Shown: in pieces, positions 1-9,214 of the stretch
How positions within the stretch are numbered: the stretch's first letter is position 1
Layout of the letters: every line of letters starts with the position of its first letter
Assembly: GCA_041392805.1 (NCBI GenBank)
Contig: JAWKLJ010000002.1
Span: 821,001-885,000 of the forward strand
DNA length: 64,000 nucleotides
Source: Saprospiraceae bacterium
GTDB taxonomy: Bacteria > Bacteroidota > Bacteroidia > Chitinophagales > Saprospiraceae
Reading direction: 5' to 3'
Translations under genes and position numbers: made by a program
The notes under the pieces: model-generated
What the model was told of the DNA's origin: nothing
Seen by the model: only the letters and a program-made list of their open reading frames with translations
Database searches by the model: none

Positions 1-697
1 CCCATTCTTCGACAACTGAATCAAAATCCTGGCCAAAAAAATCGGCAGGATCAAGCGGTGTTTCTTTGCTCTTAGAACAGTTGCGGGCCAGCATTCTTTT
101 GCCAATAGCGATGATCATTGTTTTGATAGTTGCCTTGGCATTCAATCCAATGATGAGTATGCCTTCCTCGGTTTCTAGTAATCTAATCTTTTCTTGTTTG
201 ACATATTCTATCAGCACGATGAGGGTGTCTTGAAAAATATCTTCAATCGTCTCATTCGTGCAGTTGGGAAAGTTTTTACTAGCAAAGCCAAAGAAATAAT
301 CGCGAAAATGGTGATAAATCGCCCGCATATGCTGATCCAAACCTTTCTGGATAGCATAAATAACCCGAAAATCTTCACTTTCGCGCGTTACTTTTTTGAA
401 ACGCTCTTCAATATGTTGTTTAACCATGTTAAGTAGGTGAACGGGTAGCGAATCCTCGAGGCCTTTGATTGTCGTATCTGTTATTAGGAGCCCTAACTCC
501 TTAATTTGCTTTTTGAATACCGAAAAAACCTTTAGCCAGGCAGTATACACTTCGTTTTCTCTGATAAAAGGAAAAAGTTGTAGTATTGCTTGGCACCAAT
601 GGGAAAAATAGACTTGGTGCAGCAGGTTTCTTGCCGCTTTAAATTCGCCGTTGCGTAGTAGTCGCAAAATGTCTGGATCAGAAGGGGTATCGTTCAC
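1..697 (-). CDS. RNA polymerase sigma-70 (ECF-like) factor, partial at the left edge
   Basis: This is an open frame of about 232 codons with no stop, running off the left edge, so only the N-terminal part is visible. The only canonical start is GTG at 697; an in-frame stop lies at 731-733 on the complementary strand. The middle of the reading (about residues 130-180) has the pattern of sigma region 2: an aromatic, basic helix with DYFFGFA, followed by EDIFQDTLIVLIEYV, which matches the EDxxQDTFxxxxE signature of ECF factors. About 120 residues precede region 2, longer than in the compact ECF factors. Region 4 and any partner gene lie outside the window. The divergent neighbour is a secreted BNR-repeat protein. 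The family call is fairly secure from the region 2 motif. The subgroup and the start codon are inferences. Confidence 0.7.
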   Translation of the reverse strand, partial: MNDTPSDPDILRLLRNGEFKAARNLLHQVYFSHWCQAILQLFPFIRENEVYTAWLKVFSVFKKQIKELGLLITDTTIKGLEDSLPVHLLNMVKQHIEERFKKVTRESEDFRVIYAIQKGLDQHMRAIYHHFRDYFFGFASKNFPNCTNETIEDIFQDTLIVLIEYVKQEKIRLLETEEGILIIGLNAKATIKTMIIAIGKRMLARNCSKSKETPLDPADFFGQDFDSVVEEW

Positions 698-1102
698 GTT
701 TAGTTGGTAACCATGTTTATTGTCTACCAGCTAAAATAATCAAAATTCCCACTGATCTCCTATTTATTACAGAAGTTTGTCTTTTGTTACATAAAAATTG
801 AAAAAAACAGTCACATTTTATGCTTTTGTGCATAAATAAGTAGCTTTCGCATTTAACCATGTAGTAGAAATTTTGAGAGGAAGGCCATGCAAAATGGATC
901 CTATTGTATGCACCTTCCTCTAATGCTACCCATTAGGGGTACAAACGAAGACCATTTGTTCATGCAAAAGAAAGCAGTATATTTTTTGCAAAACATTCCC
1001 ATATCGGTATCTTTAATCGGTTTGGTAGAAAGTGGTCAGGAAATTTCCTCTGCCCTTCTTCTACTTGTCTCAATTTATTATTTACTAAACGCTTGAACTA
1101 GT
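698..1102. other. Intergenic region between divergent genes
   Basis: There is no convincing gene. A 69-codon frame at 887-1096 shows no family resemblance and lacks coding character. The stretch is AT-rich. It contains the candidate promoter at 985-1015 for the downstream secreted protein and a short imperfect palindrome near 822-837. Confidence 0.5.
985..1015 (+). promoter_or_regulatory. Candidate Bacteroidota promoter for the VPS10/BNR gene
   Basis: TTTG at 985-988 is separated by exactly 19 bases from TATCTTTA at 1008-1015. This is close to the Bacteroidota consensus TTTG-N19-TAnnTTTG, with only the last base different. Predicted transcription would begin near 1022 and leave an 80-base leader before the ATG at 1103. 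Pattern match only. Confidence 0.4.
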
Positions 1103-4100
1103 ATGCAACGAAAGCTTCTACTCTTAATAAGTATTGGATTAGTATCCGTATTTTCGACTTTTGCGCAAAAAGTTGATGTGAAAAAATTAGAAGGTATTAA
1201 GACGCGCAATATTGGCCCGGCCGGTATGAGTGGCCGGGTTACCAGTATCGACGCCTTGGTATCAAATCCTGAAGTCATTTATATTGGAACGGCCTCCGGT
1301 GGGGTTTGGCATTCAAAAAATGGCGGTATTAGTTGGAAACCCATCTTTGATAAGGAAGCGGTTCAATCGATCGGCGCCGTAGCTATCAACCAAAATAATC
1401 CCAGTGAGATCTGGGTGGGAACCGGTGAGGGCAACCCTCGGAATTCACAAAATAGCGGTGCAGGGATCTACAGAAGCCTGGATGGTGGCCAAACCTGGAA
1501 GTTAATGGGATTGGAAAAAACCAAGACTATTCATCGCATTATTATCCACCGGGATAACCCAGCGATCGTGTATGTAGGGGCACAAGGTTCGGCCTGGGGT
1601 CCCAATGAAGAAAGAGGTATATACCGCACCAAAGATGGCGGACAAAGCTGGGATAAAGTGCTATATGTGAATGCGGAAACAGGCTGTGCCGACCTCGTTG
1701 TTGATCCAACCAATCCCAATAAATTGATTGCCGCCATGTGGGAATATGGCCGCAAACCCTGGTCTTTCAACTCTGGTGGAAAAGGCTCTGGCCTGTACGT
1801 ATCGCATGACGGCGGCAGCACCTGGGACCTAAGGACAAACGAAGACGGGCTTCCTAAAGGCGATTTAGGTCGAATTGGCCTGGCTATTGCCCCTTCCAAA
1901 CCCAATATCGTTTATGCTTTGGTAGAAGCCAAGGAAAACGGTTTGTATAAGTCGACGGATGGGGGAAAAAAATGGGAACTGGTAAGCACCAAAAACATTG
2001 GAGGCCGGCCATTTTATTATGCCGATATCTTTGTCGACCCTAAAAATGAAAACCGTATTTACAACCTGCATTCGTTAGTGGATCGCAGCGAGGATGGTGG
2101 CAAGACCTTTACGACCATCTTACCTTATTTCGGGGTACACCCCGATCACCATGCTTTTTGGGTACATCCCGATAATCCAAATCTGTTAATGGAAGGGAAT
2201 GATGGTGGTTTGAATATCTCCAGGGATGGAGGTGACAACTGGCGCTTTGTGACCAACTTGCCATTAGCCCAACTTTACCATGTCAATTACGACATGGAAA
2301 TTCCCTATAATATTGGGGGGGGCATGCAAGACAATGGCACTTGGGTCGGTCCAAGTTCCGTCTGGAAGGCAGGTGGCATTACGAATGCCGATTGGCAAGA
2401 GGTGTTTTTTGGTGACGGATTTGATTTAATGTTTAAGCGCGGCAGTAGTCGCTTCGTCTATGCCATGTCTCAAGGAGGTAATGTGGGCTATGTGGATCGT
2501 ACGACTGGCGGTTCTCGGTTTATCAAACCTGTGCACCCGGATGATGTAAAACTGCGCTTTCACTGGAATGCGGCCATAGCTCAGGATCCATTTAATGAAT
2601 GTGGCCTTTATTTTGGTAGCCAATTTGTGCATTACAGTCAAGATTGTGGGGCGAATTGGACGATTTTGTCTCCAGATTTAACGACCAATGATACGAGCAA
2701 GCAAAAGCAGGATGTTAGTGGTGGTTTAACTATTGATGCGACGGGTGCCGAGAACCATACGACCATTCTGGCCATTGCGCCAAGTCCACGCGATAGAAAC
2801 GTTATTTGGGTAGGAACAGATGATGGCAATTTGCAGCTGACCAAAGATGGCGGCAAAACCTGGACCAATCTTTTGGGGCACCTGCCTGGAGTTAAACCCG
2901 GCAGTTGGATTCCTTACATTGAGGTATCTCAAAAAAATAGAGCAGAAGCGTTTGTCATCGTTAATGATTATCGCAGAAATGACTGGCGACCAATGGTGTT
3001 TCATACAACGGACTTCGGTGCTACTTTCAAGCAGATTGCAGATGAAAAGAAAGTAAGCGGTCATGCCTTATCTATTGTGCAAGACCCCATCGCTTCAAAT
3101 CTGCTTTGGTTGGGGACCGATTTTGGTTTGTATTTCACCATTGATGGGGGAGATAATTGGAACCAATGGAACCACGATTTCCCGGCTGTCAGTACCCGAG
3201 ATTTGAAAATTCATAGCAGGGATCACGACCTTATCATTGCCACTTTTGGGCGTGCCTTTTGGATACTTGACGACTTGCGCCCTTTCCGGGCCATTGCCCA
3301 GTCAAAAGGTCAGGTATTAGACCAAGCCTTTGCAGTATTTGATGCGCCAGACGCCTATTTGGCTGAATTCCGTTCCTTCCAGGGAATCCGCTTTGCCGCG
3401 GATGCTGATTACAGCGGAGATAACAAAGGCGCCGATGCAATGCTTACCGTTTGGGTAAAAGAAGAAGACAAAGCCGCTCAGAAAAAGAATAATGAAGCCG
3501 CAGCCGCAGGTGCACCCTTAACGGATGGTCCCCGTGGTCGAAGAGGCGGCGCAGGTGGGGGTGGGCAAAATAAGGCGAAAATTCAGGTGGTAGATGCCAA
3601 AGGAGATACCATTCGGACTTTTACCAGGGAGCTAAAATCTGGCATGAATCGAATTTCCTGGCCGCTGAACCGCGATGGAGTAAGTTTTCCCTCTCGTCGC
3701 CCCGATCGTCCTGATGCTGATCCCCCTTCTGGTGGTTCGGTTTTACCCGGTGTGTATGAAGTACATATTTCTTACGGTAAGCACAAAGGGTCAACGTTGG
3801 TAACCGTACATCCTGATCCTCGGAAACATACGACCCTCACTGGGCTTCAAACCCGGGAAGAAATAGGAGCGGAATACAATAAAATGGTTGAAAAAGCAAC
3901 GATGGGTTTCAAGCAATTACAGGAGGCGAAGGCAACGATCAAGTTGGTAAATGACGCCATGGTAAATGCACCTGATACCATTAAGAAACAGCTTGCGAAG
4001 TCAGGAAAAGCCATGCAGGACAGCCTCGATATGCTTGAAAAGCTATACATGTCACCTGATGACCTGAAAGGAATCCAGCGATCTAGCGATAATTTGAATG

Positions 4101-4318
4101 GCGCCTTATCTGGTGTCCGCCGTTACTTGTCGGATGTAGAAGGAGAACCTAGCCAAATGGTAAAGCTCACCATGGAAAAGGCCCGTAAGGAAACCAAGAT
4201 GGTCCTTGATAAGTTGAACGCTTTCTTTGAAGGCGACTTCGCTGCTTACCAGAAGGCGGTGGAAGCGGTTTCGTTTTCCTTGTTTAAGCCGAGGGAAGCA
4301 GTGAAGTTGGAGGAATAG
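1103..4318 (+). CDS. Secreted VPS10/BNR-repeat (sortilin-like, glycosyl-hydrolase-fold) protein
   Basis: This 1071-residue exported protein has a Sec signal peptide of about 21 residues ending in FSTFA-Q. At least seven Asp-box (BNR) motifs of the form S/T-x-D-G-G-x-x-W follow (for example SLDGGQTW, TKDGGQSW, STDGGKKW, SRDGGDNW, TIDGGDNW). They indicate a beta-propeller of the sortilin/VPS10 or WD40/YVTN type over about residues 25-720. A Gly/Arg-rich linker (RGRRGGAGGGG, near residue 810) leads to an FlgD/Fn3-like beta segment and a helical C-terminal part from about residue 900. Such proteins are common in Bacteroidota and are usually annotated as glycosyl hydrolase or VPS10 domain protein, with unknown substrate. 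No CHU_C or T9SS type A tail is evident. The family call is confident; the biochemical role is unknown. Confidence 0.85.
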   Translation: MQRKLLLLISIGLVSVFSTFAQKVDVKKLEGIKTRNIGPAGMSGRVTSIDALVSNPEVIYIGTASGGVWHSKNGGISWKPIFDKEAVQSIGAVAINQNNPSEIWVGTGEGNPRNSQNSGAGIYRSLDGGQTWKLMGLEKTKTIHRIIIHRDNPAIVYVGAQGSAWGPNEERGIYRTKDGGQSWDKVLYVNAETGCADLVVDPTNPNKLIAAMWEYGRKPWSFNSGGKGSGLYVSHDGGSTWDLRTNEDGLPKGDLGRIGLAIAPSKPNIVYALVEAKENGLYKSTDGGKKWELVSTKNIGGRPFYYADIFVDPKNENRIYNLHSLVDRSEDGGKTFTTILPYFGVHPDHHAFWVHPDNPNLLMEGNDGGLNISRDGGDNWRFVTNLPLAQLYHVNYDMEIPYNIGGGMQDNGTWVGPSSVWKAGGITNADWQEVFFGDGFDLMFKRGSSRFVYAMSQGGNVGYVDRTTGGSRFIKPVHPDDVKLRFHWNAAIAQDPFNECGLYFGSQFVHYSQDCGANWTILSPDLTTNDTSKQKQDVSGGLTIDATGAENHTTILAIAPSPRDRNVIWVGTDDGNLQLTKDGGKTWTNLLGHLPGVKPGSWIPYIEVSQKNRAEAFVIVNDYRRNDWRPMVFHTTDFGATFKQIADEKKVSGHALSIVQDPIASNLLWLGTDFGLYFTIDGGDNWNQWNHDFPAVSTRDLKIHSRDHDLIIATFGRAFWILDDLRPFRAIAQSKGQVLDQAFAVFDAPDAYLAEFRSFQGIRFAADADYSGDNKGADAMLTVWVKEEDKAAQKKNNEAAAAGAPLTDGPRGRRGGAGGGGQNKAKIQVVDAKGDTIRTFTRELKSGMNRISWPLNRDGVSFPSRRPDRPDADPPSGGSVLPGVYEVHISYGKHKGSTLVTVHPDPRKHTTLTGLQTREEIGAEYNKMVEKATMGFKQLQEAKATIKLVNDAMVNAPDTIKKQLAKSGKAMQDSLDMLEKLYMSPDDLKGIQRSSDNLNGALSGVRRYLSDVEGEPSQMVKLTMEKARKETKMVLDKLNAFFEGDFAAYQKAVEAVSFSLFKPREAVKLEE

Positions 4319-4351
4319 CTAGGTGGTATTCTTCAGGGGTGTGTGTGAAAA

Positions 4352-4447
4352 CTGGACTTTTGACATTCGCTGTTTTGAAGTCGGAAATGGGAAGGTGCGC
4401 AATTTTCCCCTTTCCGACTTCCTATTTCATCACGCAGCCTCGTCCAA
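4352..4447 (+). repeat. Family-3 palindromic element, reduced copy
   Basis: The first 28 bases, from CTGGACTTTTGAC onward, are identical to the left end of the element at 48451. They are followed by a long hairpin whose arms are GAAGTCGGAAA...GGGAA and TTCCC...TTTCCGACTTC. The loop contains the conserved GCGCAAT. The right end is degenerate (GTCCAA at 4442-4447) and no target duplication is visible. It lies between two convergent genes. Confidence 0.6.
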
Positions 4448-4493
4448 CCTTAAAATGGGCGCTGGTTTTTTTGCATAACCAACTGAATACCAG

Positions 4494-5729
4494 TTATTTT
4501 CTTCTTCTGAAAACAAACATATACACCAGCCATCCCGTAAAAGTCAAGCCCGCAGCGGCAATAAGTGGAAGGCTAGAACTAATCGAATTGATATAGCCCG
4601 CTATCAATGGCGGGATCATTTGGCCAAGCGAATTCATCGATTGATTAATCCCGAGGATTTCTCCCTGGCGTTCTTTGCCCGCCTGAGCAGATATAACGGT
4701 GATTAGATTAGGAGAAGTCGTCCCTTGGAAAATAGCAACTAAGGGGTTGATTAAATAGAACCAATAAGCTTGGCTGGGAACCAATAAGACCAGGATGGCT
4801 AGCGATAAGCCAAATATTGTAAACTGCAAAATCTGCTCAGATGCGAAGCGATTGGATAATTTTCGGACCACAAAGCCCTGCGTAAAGGCTAGCCACAAGC
4901 CAATCCAGCCATAAAGCAACCCTATGTTTTTTTCCGAAAAGCTAAACTCCTGGATCAGGTAGACTGAAAAAAACTGAGTAAAAAAAGAAAAGCCTAATGA
5001 AAGCAGCAACACAACGATAAAAATAGATCGAAGGTTGGGTATTTTGAAAGATAGTGCTATGTTTTGAAATCCTCGAAAAACATTGACCTTGGAAGTTTGA
5101 GGCTCCTTCAATGTTTCCGGAAAAGAAAACTGGACAAAAAGTATATTGAACAAGGTAAGGATCGCTGTAAACCAAAACGGCGTATCATGGCCAAACCAGC
5201 TTACGACGGTTGCATCTGCCAGCACGCCACCCAGCGTAGGCCCCAGGATAAATCCCAACCCAAAAGCCATGCCGACCAAGCCGAAATTTTTGGGCTTGGA
5301 TTGCTCATCGCTTATGTCAGCAATGGAAGAGAGGATCACCGCAATATTTCCACCCATAAACCCCGGAATCATCCGGCTGATAAATAAAAGAACCAGGTTT
5401 TGGGTCAAAATAGCCCAGGCAAATAGGAGGTAACCGATCATTGTGCCTAAAAGGGAGAGCTTTAAAACAGGTTTTCTTCCAAACCTGTCCGATAAAGTTC
5501 CCAGTAGCGGCGCACCGAAAAATTGCATAAATGGAAAACAGGCCAATAATAAGCCATACATGACCGAACGATAGGTAATTCCTATATCTACTGCAAAAAC
5601 GGTTGAGTCCGGATCGAAAAAAATAACAGGTATAACAGGAATGATAATCCCCACACCCAACATATCTATAAAAACAGTTAAGAAAATGATGAGTAAGGGC
5701 GATTTCGCAGACTGTTTTGAACGAGCCAT
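4494..5729 (-). CDS. MFS transporter (DHA1 / TetA-like drug:H+ antiporter)
   Basis: A 12-helix major facilitator protein of 411 residues. Motif A of the family lies between helices 2 and 3 as GTLSDRFGRKPVLK. Helix 1 carries FIDMLGVGIIIPVIP, typical of the DHA1/TetA branch, and helix 5 has the GxxxGPxxGG-like antiporter motif (GLGFILGPTLGGVLAD). I chose the ATG at 5729 rather than an upstream in-frame TTG at 5747, because the family usually begins only about 15 residues before helix 1. The gene is divergent from an aldo/keto reductase. The substrate cannot be inferred; tetracycline resistance should not be assumed from family membership. Confidence 0.85.
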   Translation of the reverse strand: MARSKQSAKSPLLIIFLTVFIDMLGVGIIIPVIPVIFFDPDSTVFAVDIGITYRSVMYGLLLACFPFMQFFGAPLLGTLSDRFGRKPVLKLSLLGTMIGYLLFAWAILTQNLVLLFISRMIPGFMGGNIAVILSSIADISDEQSKPKNFGLVGMAFGLGFILGPTLGGVLADATVVSWFGHDTPFWFTAILTLFNILFVQFSFPETLKEPQTSKVNVFRGFQNIALSFKIPNLRSIFIVVLLLSLGFSFFTQFFSVYLIQEFSFSEKNIGLLYGWIGLWLAFTQGFVVRKLSNRFASEQILQFTIFGLSLAILVLLVPSQAYWFYLINPLVAIFQGTTSPNLITVISAQAGKERQGEILGINQSMNSLGQMIPPLIAGYINSISSSLPLIAAAGLTFTGWLVYMFVFRRRK

Positions 5730-5861
5730 TTTTAAAATTTTGCGCAAGATAGGGATATTAGATACTACTTCCGAATTAATTAATTCAGTTGATTATTTAG
5801 AGGATATCAGGCTATTTTGTCTCATCCTTGATCGGTTAACCTTCACCAAAAAAGTAACCAT

Positions 5862-6800
5862 ATGAAAAATTTAAAGCAGCTCAATCGTCGGCAAATGCTT
5901 CAACTATCCGTAGCTTTAGGAGGCAATATTTTATTCCCTGTATCCTTAATACCGAAGGCCATGCTACAAGCGGACCAGATCTTGAAAAGAACGATTCCCG
6001 GAACAACCCAACAGCTACCAATCATTGGCATGGGTACCTGGCAAACCTTTGATATTGGTCAGGCTCCAGAAGAAAGAAGCAATATCAAGGATGTCCTTCA
6101 AACCTTTTATGATTTGGGTGGACGTGTACTGGATTCTTCACCTATGTACGGACGGTCAGAGCAAGTGTTGGGCGACCTAAGCGCCGAACTAGGCCTCCTT
6201 GGCAAGCTTTTTATGGCCACCAAAGTTTGGACAACCGGCAAGACCGAAGGCATTCGTCAGATGAATAGCTCCATGCAAAAAATGAGGAGCCGACCGATGG
6301 ATTTGATGCAGGTGCATAATTTAGTAGATGTGAAGACCCACCTGCAAACCCTCAAGCAGTGGAAAGCAGAGGGTTTAATCCGATATATCGGCCTCACGCA
6401 TTATGTTGTAAGTGCACATGATGATTTAGAACACTTGATCCGGACGGAAGACATAGATTTTATACAAATTAACTTTTCTATCCAAACCCGTAATGCAGAA
6501 AAAACACTCTTGCCTTTGGCAAAGGATAAAGGTGTTGCTGTTTTGATTAACCGACCTTTTGAAAGTGGAAGCCTTTTTAGAATGGTGAAGGGCAAAAGCC
6601 TTCCTGATTGGGCAAAGGCATGGGACATCAATAGTTGGGGGCAGTTTTTCCTTAAATATATTGTTTCCCATGAGGCGGTAACTTGCGCTATTCCGGCTAC
6701 TTCCAAGGTGCACCATTTGAAAGACAATATGGGGGCAGCCTTTGGTCGATTACCTGATAAAGCTACGCGAAAAAAGATGGTCGATTTTTTATTTGGGTAA
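5862..6800 (+). CDS. Aldo/keto reductase with Tat-type signal
   Basis: A 312-residue aldo/keto reductase, a TIM-barrel NAD(P)H-dependent carbonyl reductase. The four catalytic residues can be seen in order: Asp and Tyr in DSSPMYGRSE, Lys in ATKVW and His in QVHNLVD. The N-terminus has an adjacent arginine pair followed by a hydrophobic stretch (NRRQMLQLSVALGG), which suggests Tat export of the folded enzyme. Some Bacteroidota AKRs of this branch carry such a signal. It converges with the AraC-type regulator, and the two stop regions overlap by 12 bases. The substrate is unknown. Confidence 0.85.
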   Translation: MKNLKQLNRRQMLQLSVALGGNILFPVSLIPKAMLQADQILKRTIPGTTQQLPIIGMGTWQTFDIGQAPEERSNIKDVLQTFYDLGGRVLDSSPMYGRSEQVLGDLSAELGLLGKLFMATKVWTTGKTEGIRQMNSSMQKMRSRPMDLMQVHNLVDVKTHLQTLKQWKAEGLIRYIGLTHYVVSAHDDLEHLIRTEDIDFIQINFSIQTRNAEKTLLPLAKDKGVAVLINRPFESGSLFRMVKGKSLPDWAKAWDINSWGQFFLKYIVSHEAVTCAIPATSKVHHLKDNMGAAFGRLPDKATRKKMVDFLFG

Positions 6801-7835
6801 CACTGATTGCCGGTAACCAGAAGGGGTTATACCTTTTATTTTCTTAAAACTTTGATTGAAAACAGAAAGAGAGTTGAAACCTGATTCAAAGGCGATGCCA
6901 GCAATGGAATAATGCCCGTATTGCGGATGAACGAAGAGTTGACAGGCATAATCAATTCGGTGCTGATTGATGAGCGCAGTAAAATTGGTTTGAAGGTACT
7001 GGTTGAGCACCAGTGAAATGATGTGGGAAGGAATTTCAGTATCTAATGACAACTGTTTGACCGAATAACCACTAGTCAGATAAGGTTTTTGGAATTGGAT
7101 GAAATGAAGGATTTTTTGTTGATAACCTTGAATAAGCTCCCCTGAAAGCTCCATGTTTTGGTATTTCTGTTTTTGGGAGGGGGATACGGTTAGGAATTCA
7201 TAACTTTTCCAGGCAGATAGGCTCAGCGGAAACAATGTAAGGGTATACACAAGAGGCACATTGGCATAGGAAAGCAGCCCCACAAAATAATTGGCAGCAT
7301 AGACTATAAAAAAGGTACTCATCATCACCATTAAACTAAGCAGCCATCTCTTCTGAGCTTGGTCGATCTCCGTTTGTGCCTGTTTATATTTCCATAGCAA
7401 TCCCAGTGCATAAATCCAGTAAGCCATTGAAATCAACAATAACCCATAGTAGCCTCCTTTATACCAAAAACCTTCCAGCGATAACCATGAGGTACCAATC
7501 AAAATGCCCATTGTTGGCAAAAAATGGAAGCCCCAGGTTTTTTTCAATTGCTTTCCGAACAAAGAGATCCATATATATAGGACAAGCAATGGACCAGAGG
7601 CTAAATGTGCGGCAAAACCTAAATTTATCAAGATAAGTGGCATTTCATCCCCTGCATAAATATACCAGGCTGATTTAAAAAGACGCAAACCCACCAAGCC
7701 TATTAATAACGCAAATAACCGATGAGCACTTAAATTTCCTTTTTTTAATAGCAAAAAATAACTCCCCAGCAGGAGGCATTGAATACCCCCTGTCAAAGAA
7801 AGTGCTAATGTCCAAAATTCGTGGCTGTGTATCAT
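6789..7835 (-). CDS. AraC-family transcriptional regulator with N-terminal membrane domain
   Basis: The first roughly 210 of 348 residues form about six or seven hydrophobic helices. The last roughly 100 residues are an AraC/XylS double helix-turn-helix domain, with ALINQHRIDYACQLF, then SIAGIAFESGFNSLSVFNQSFKK and GITPSGYR, the classical second-helix signature. Membrane-embedded AraC regulators of this layout are frequent in Bacteroidota. The divergent neighbour, an outer-membrane barrel gene starting at 7982, is the natural candidate target, but this is inference from position only. The inducer is unknown. Confidence 0.85.
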   Translation of the reverse strand: MIHSHEFWTLALSLTGGIQCLLLGSYFLLLKKGNLSAHRLFALLIGLVGLRLFKSAWYIYAGDEMPLILINLGFAAHLASGPLLVLYIWISLFGKQLKKTWGFHFLPTMGILIGTSWLSLEGFWYKGGYYGLLLISMAYWIYALGLLWKYKQAQTEIDQAQKRWLLSLMVMMSTFFIVYAANYFVGLLSYANVPLVYTLTLFPLSLSAWKSYEFLTVSPSQKQKYQNMELSGELIQGYQQKILHFIQFQKPYLTSGYSVKQLSLDTEIPSHIISLVLNQYLQTNFTALINQHRIDYACQLFVHPQYGHYSIAGIAFESGFNSLSVFNQSFKKIKGITPSGYRQSVLPK

Positions 7836-7981
7836 CTGTATCGGTTTGTCTTTGTTGGACTAAGATAAGGCTTTGATTATTGTTCAACAGCTATTTTTTA
7901 AGACTCGTTAAGACCTGCATAAGCTTTTAGGATCTGCGTTATTAGGTAGACATCTATTTTAAGAATAAAAACTAAACTGAA

Positions 7982-8635
7982 ATGAAAGAGAACACCTTTT
8001 TTGCTTTTTTGATCCTTTGTTGTTTTTGTTTACCACTAGGTCTTTTTGGCCAACAACTAGGAATAAAAGCAGGCCTGAACTATGGAACCTTGGCCAACAA
8101 TATTGAAATTAGCTCCTTTACGGAATATGTTGGTACACCCAAGTGGCATGCAGGCTTGTTTGCAGACCTTCCTATTGCAGACAATTGGGGGCTTCAAGGG
8201 GAACTGCTATATTCGCAGAAAGGCGCCAAAATTAAATCCAAATCCTCATTTGAACTTTCTGCCGATATGGTTAATTTTGATTACCTGGAGCTACCGCTCA
8301 TGGCCTATATGCGCCTTGGTCCAATTAAAATACAAGGAGGAGCAGCAATTAGTGCACAAATCGCACATAATTTTTATAACACAAAAACAAAGGAAAGCTT
8401 TGAAGATGTCCAAGACCTATTAGGAAGAGATGTCGATTTTTCCTTATTGGGGGGAATAGCCTATCCGTTTAAGAGGTTCAACCTTTCTGCACGTTATCAG
8501 CATGGGTTGGCGCCGATGATGAAGGACGTGATGATCACAGATGCAAATGGAAATTCAGTAGGAAATAAAGCAGGAAATCAACATCGGACATTGATGCTGA
8601 GTCTCGGCTACACCTTGTGGCAGAGACAAGAGTAA
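7982..8635 (+). CDS. PorT-like outer-membrane beta-barrel protein
   Basis: This 217-residue exported protein has a signal peptide ending near LPLGLFGQ, followed by an N-terminal GIKAGLNYG strand and repeated alternating amphipathic strands. The pattern is that of the small 8-stranded outer-membrane beta-barrel (PorT/OMP_b-brl_2) family. It ends in LMLSLGYTLW, with an aromatic-rich last strand suited to BAM insertion. The gene is single, divergent from an AraC-type regulator and followed by a hairpin at 8650-8704. No specific function can be given. Confidence 0.8.
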   Translation: MKENTFFAFLILCCFCLPLGLFGQQLGIKAGLNYGTLANNIEISSFTEYVGTPKWHAGLFADLPIADNWGLQGELLYSQKGAKIKSKSSFELSADMVNFDYLELPLMAYMRLGPIKIQGGAAISAQIAHNFYNTKTKESFEDVQDLLGRDVDFSLLGGIAYPFKRFNLSARYQHGLAPMMKDVMITDANGNSVGNKAGNQHRTLMLSLGYTLWQRQE

Positions 8636-9214
8636 AAAAGCAGCCCAGGCCAGGCAGTCTAATCCCAACACATTTGGCTAAGATTGGGGCTTAGACTAGC
8701 CTGGCTTGAGAATGGCAGCAGAAGCATAGCAATTTCCATTTCAAAAGAAATGGTAGCAATTTCCGGGCTGCGAATGCATAATAACATTGAACAAAAGTGC
8801 CAACAATGGTAAAAACAACAACCTAGGATCAAATTCTTTCATTCGTGGTTTTACTTAGGCTATATTCCAAAAGGAAAAGGCTGAGCAGTTGTAGTTAATA
8901 AATGCCAACTACGTGGTGGTGTTAACTTGATCTAATCTTTTTACGGAGGACACTTTTTCTTATCTAGCTTTAGTTTTAATCCTGATGGAAATAGCACTTA
9001 CCTGACAGGAGTCAAATTTATAGCCTATTATAGGTAAATAATAATCATTTTTTTTCTATATTGTTATCGTCAATAGCAGTAATCTAATCATTGACTTCTG
9101 CATATTCCAAATATTTTAGTGAGCTGATTTGTTTTTTCGAAATTTATTTTTGGCGAAAGCCTTAAATTTTTACAAATCTTTCGTAGTCGAAAGAGCAGTT
9201 AAACAGCCACTGTT
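8636..9214. other. 579-base intergenic region without a recognisable gene
   Basis: No supported coding frame or RNA gene was seen. It contains the inverted repeat at 8650-8704, two direct copies of tagcaatttcc flanking a small CATTTC/GAAATG palindrome (about 8728-8766), and AT-rich sequence up to the next start codon. Confidence 0.5.
8650..8704. repeat. Long inverted repeat (hairpin) downstream of the barrel gene
   Basis: The left arm, CCAGGC-AGTCTAA-TCCCAA, pairs with the right arm of the same sequence plus one inserted base in each of two places, across a loop of about 15 bases. No T-tract follows, so it is not a standard intrinsic terminator. It could be a 3'-stabilising hairpin or a small repeat element. 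Confidence 0.5.

Noticed and set aside
887..1096. 69-codon open frame upstream of the VPS10 gene
   Set aside because: No family resemblance. It overlaps the predicted promoter, and its codon use does not look coding.
4494..5747. Calling the MFS gene a tetracycline resistance gene
   Set aside because: It carries general DHA1 motifs, but nothing specific to tetracycline export. Environmental Bacteroidota have many such transporters.
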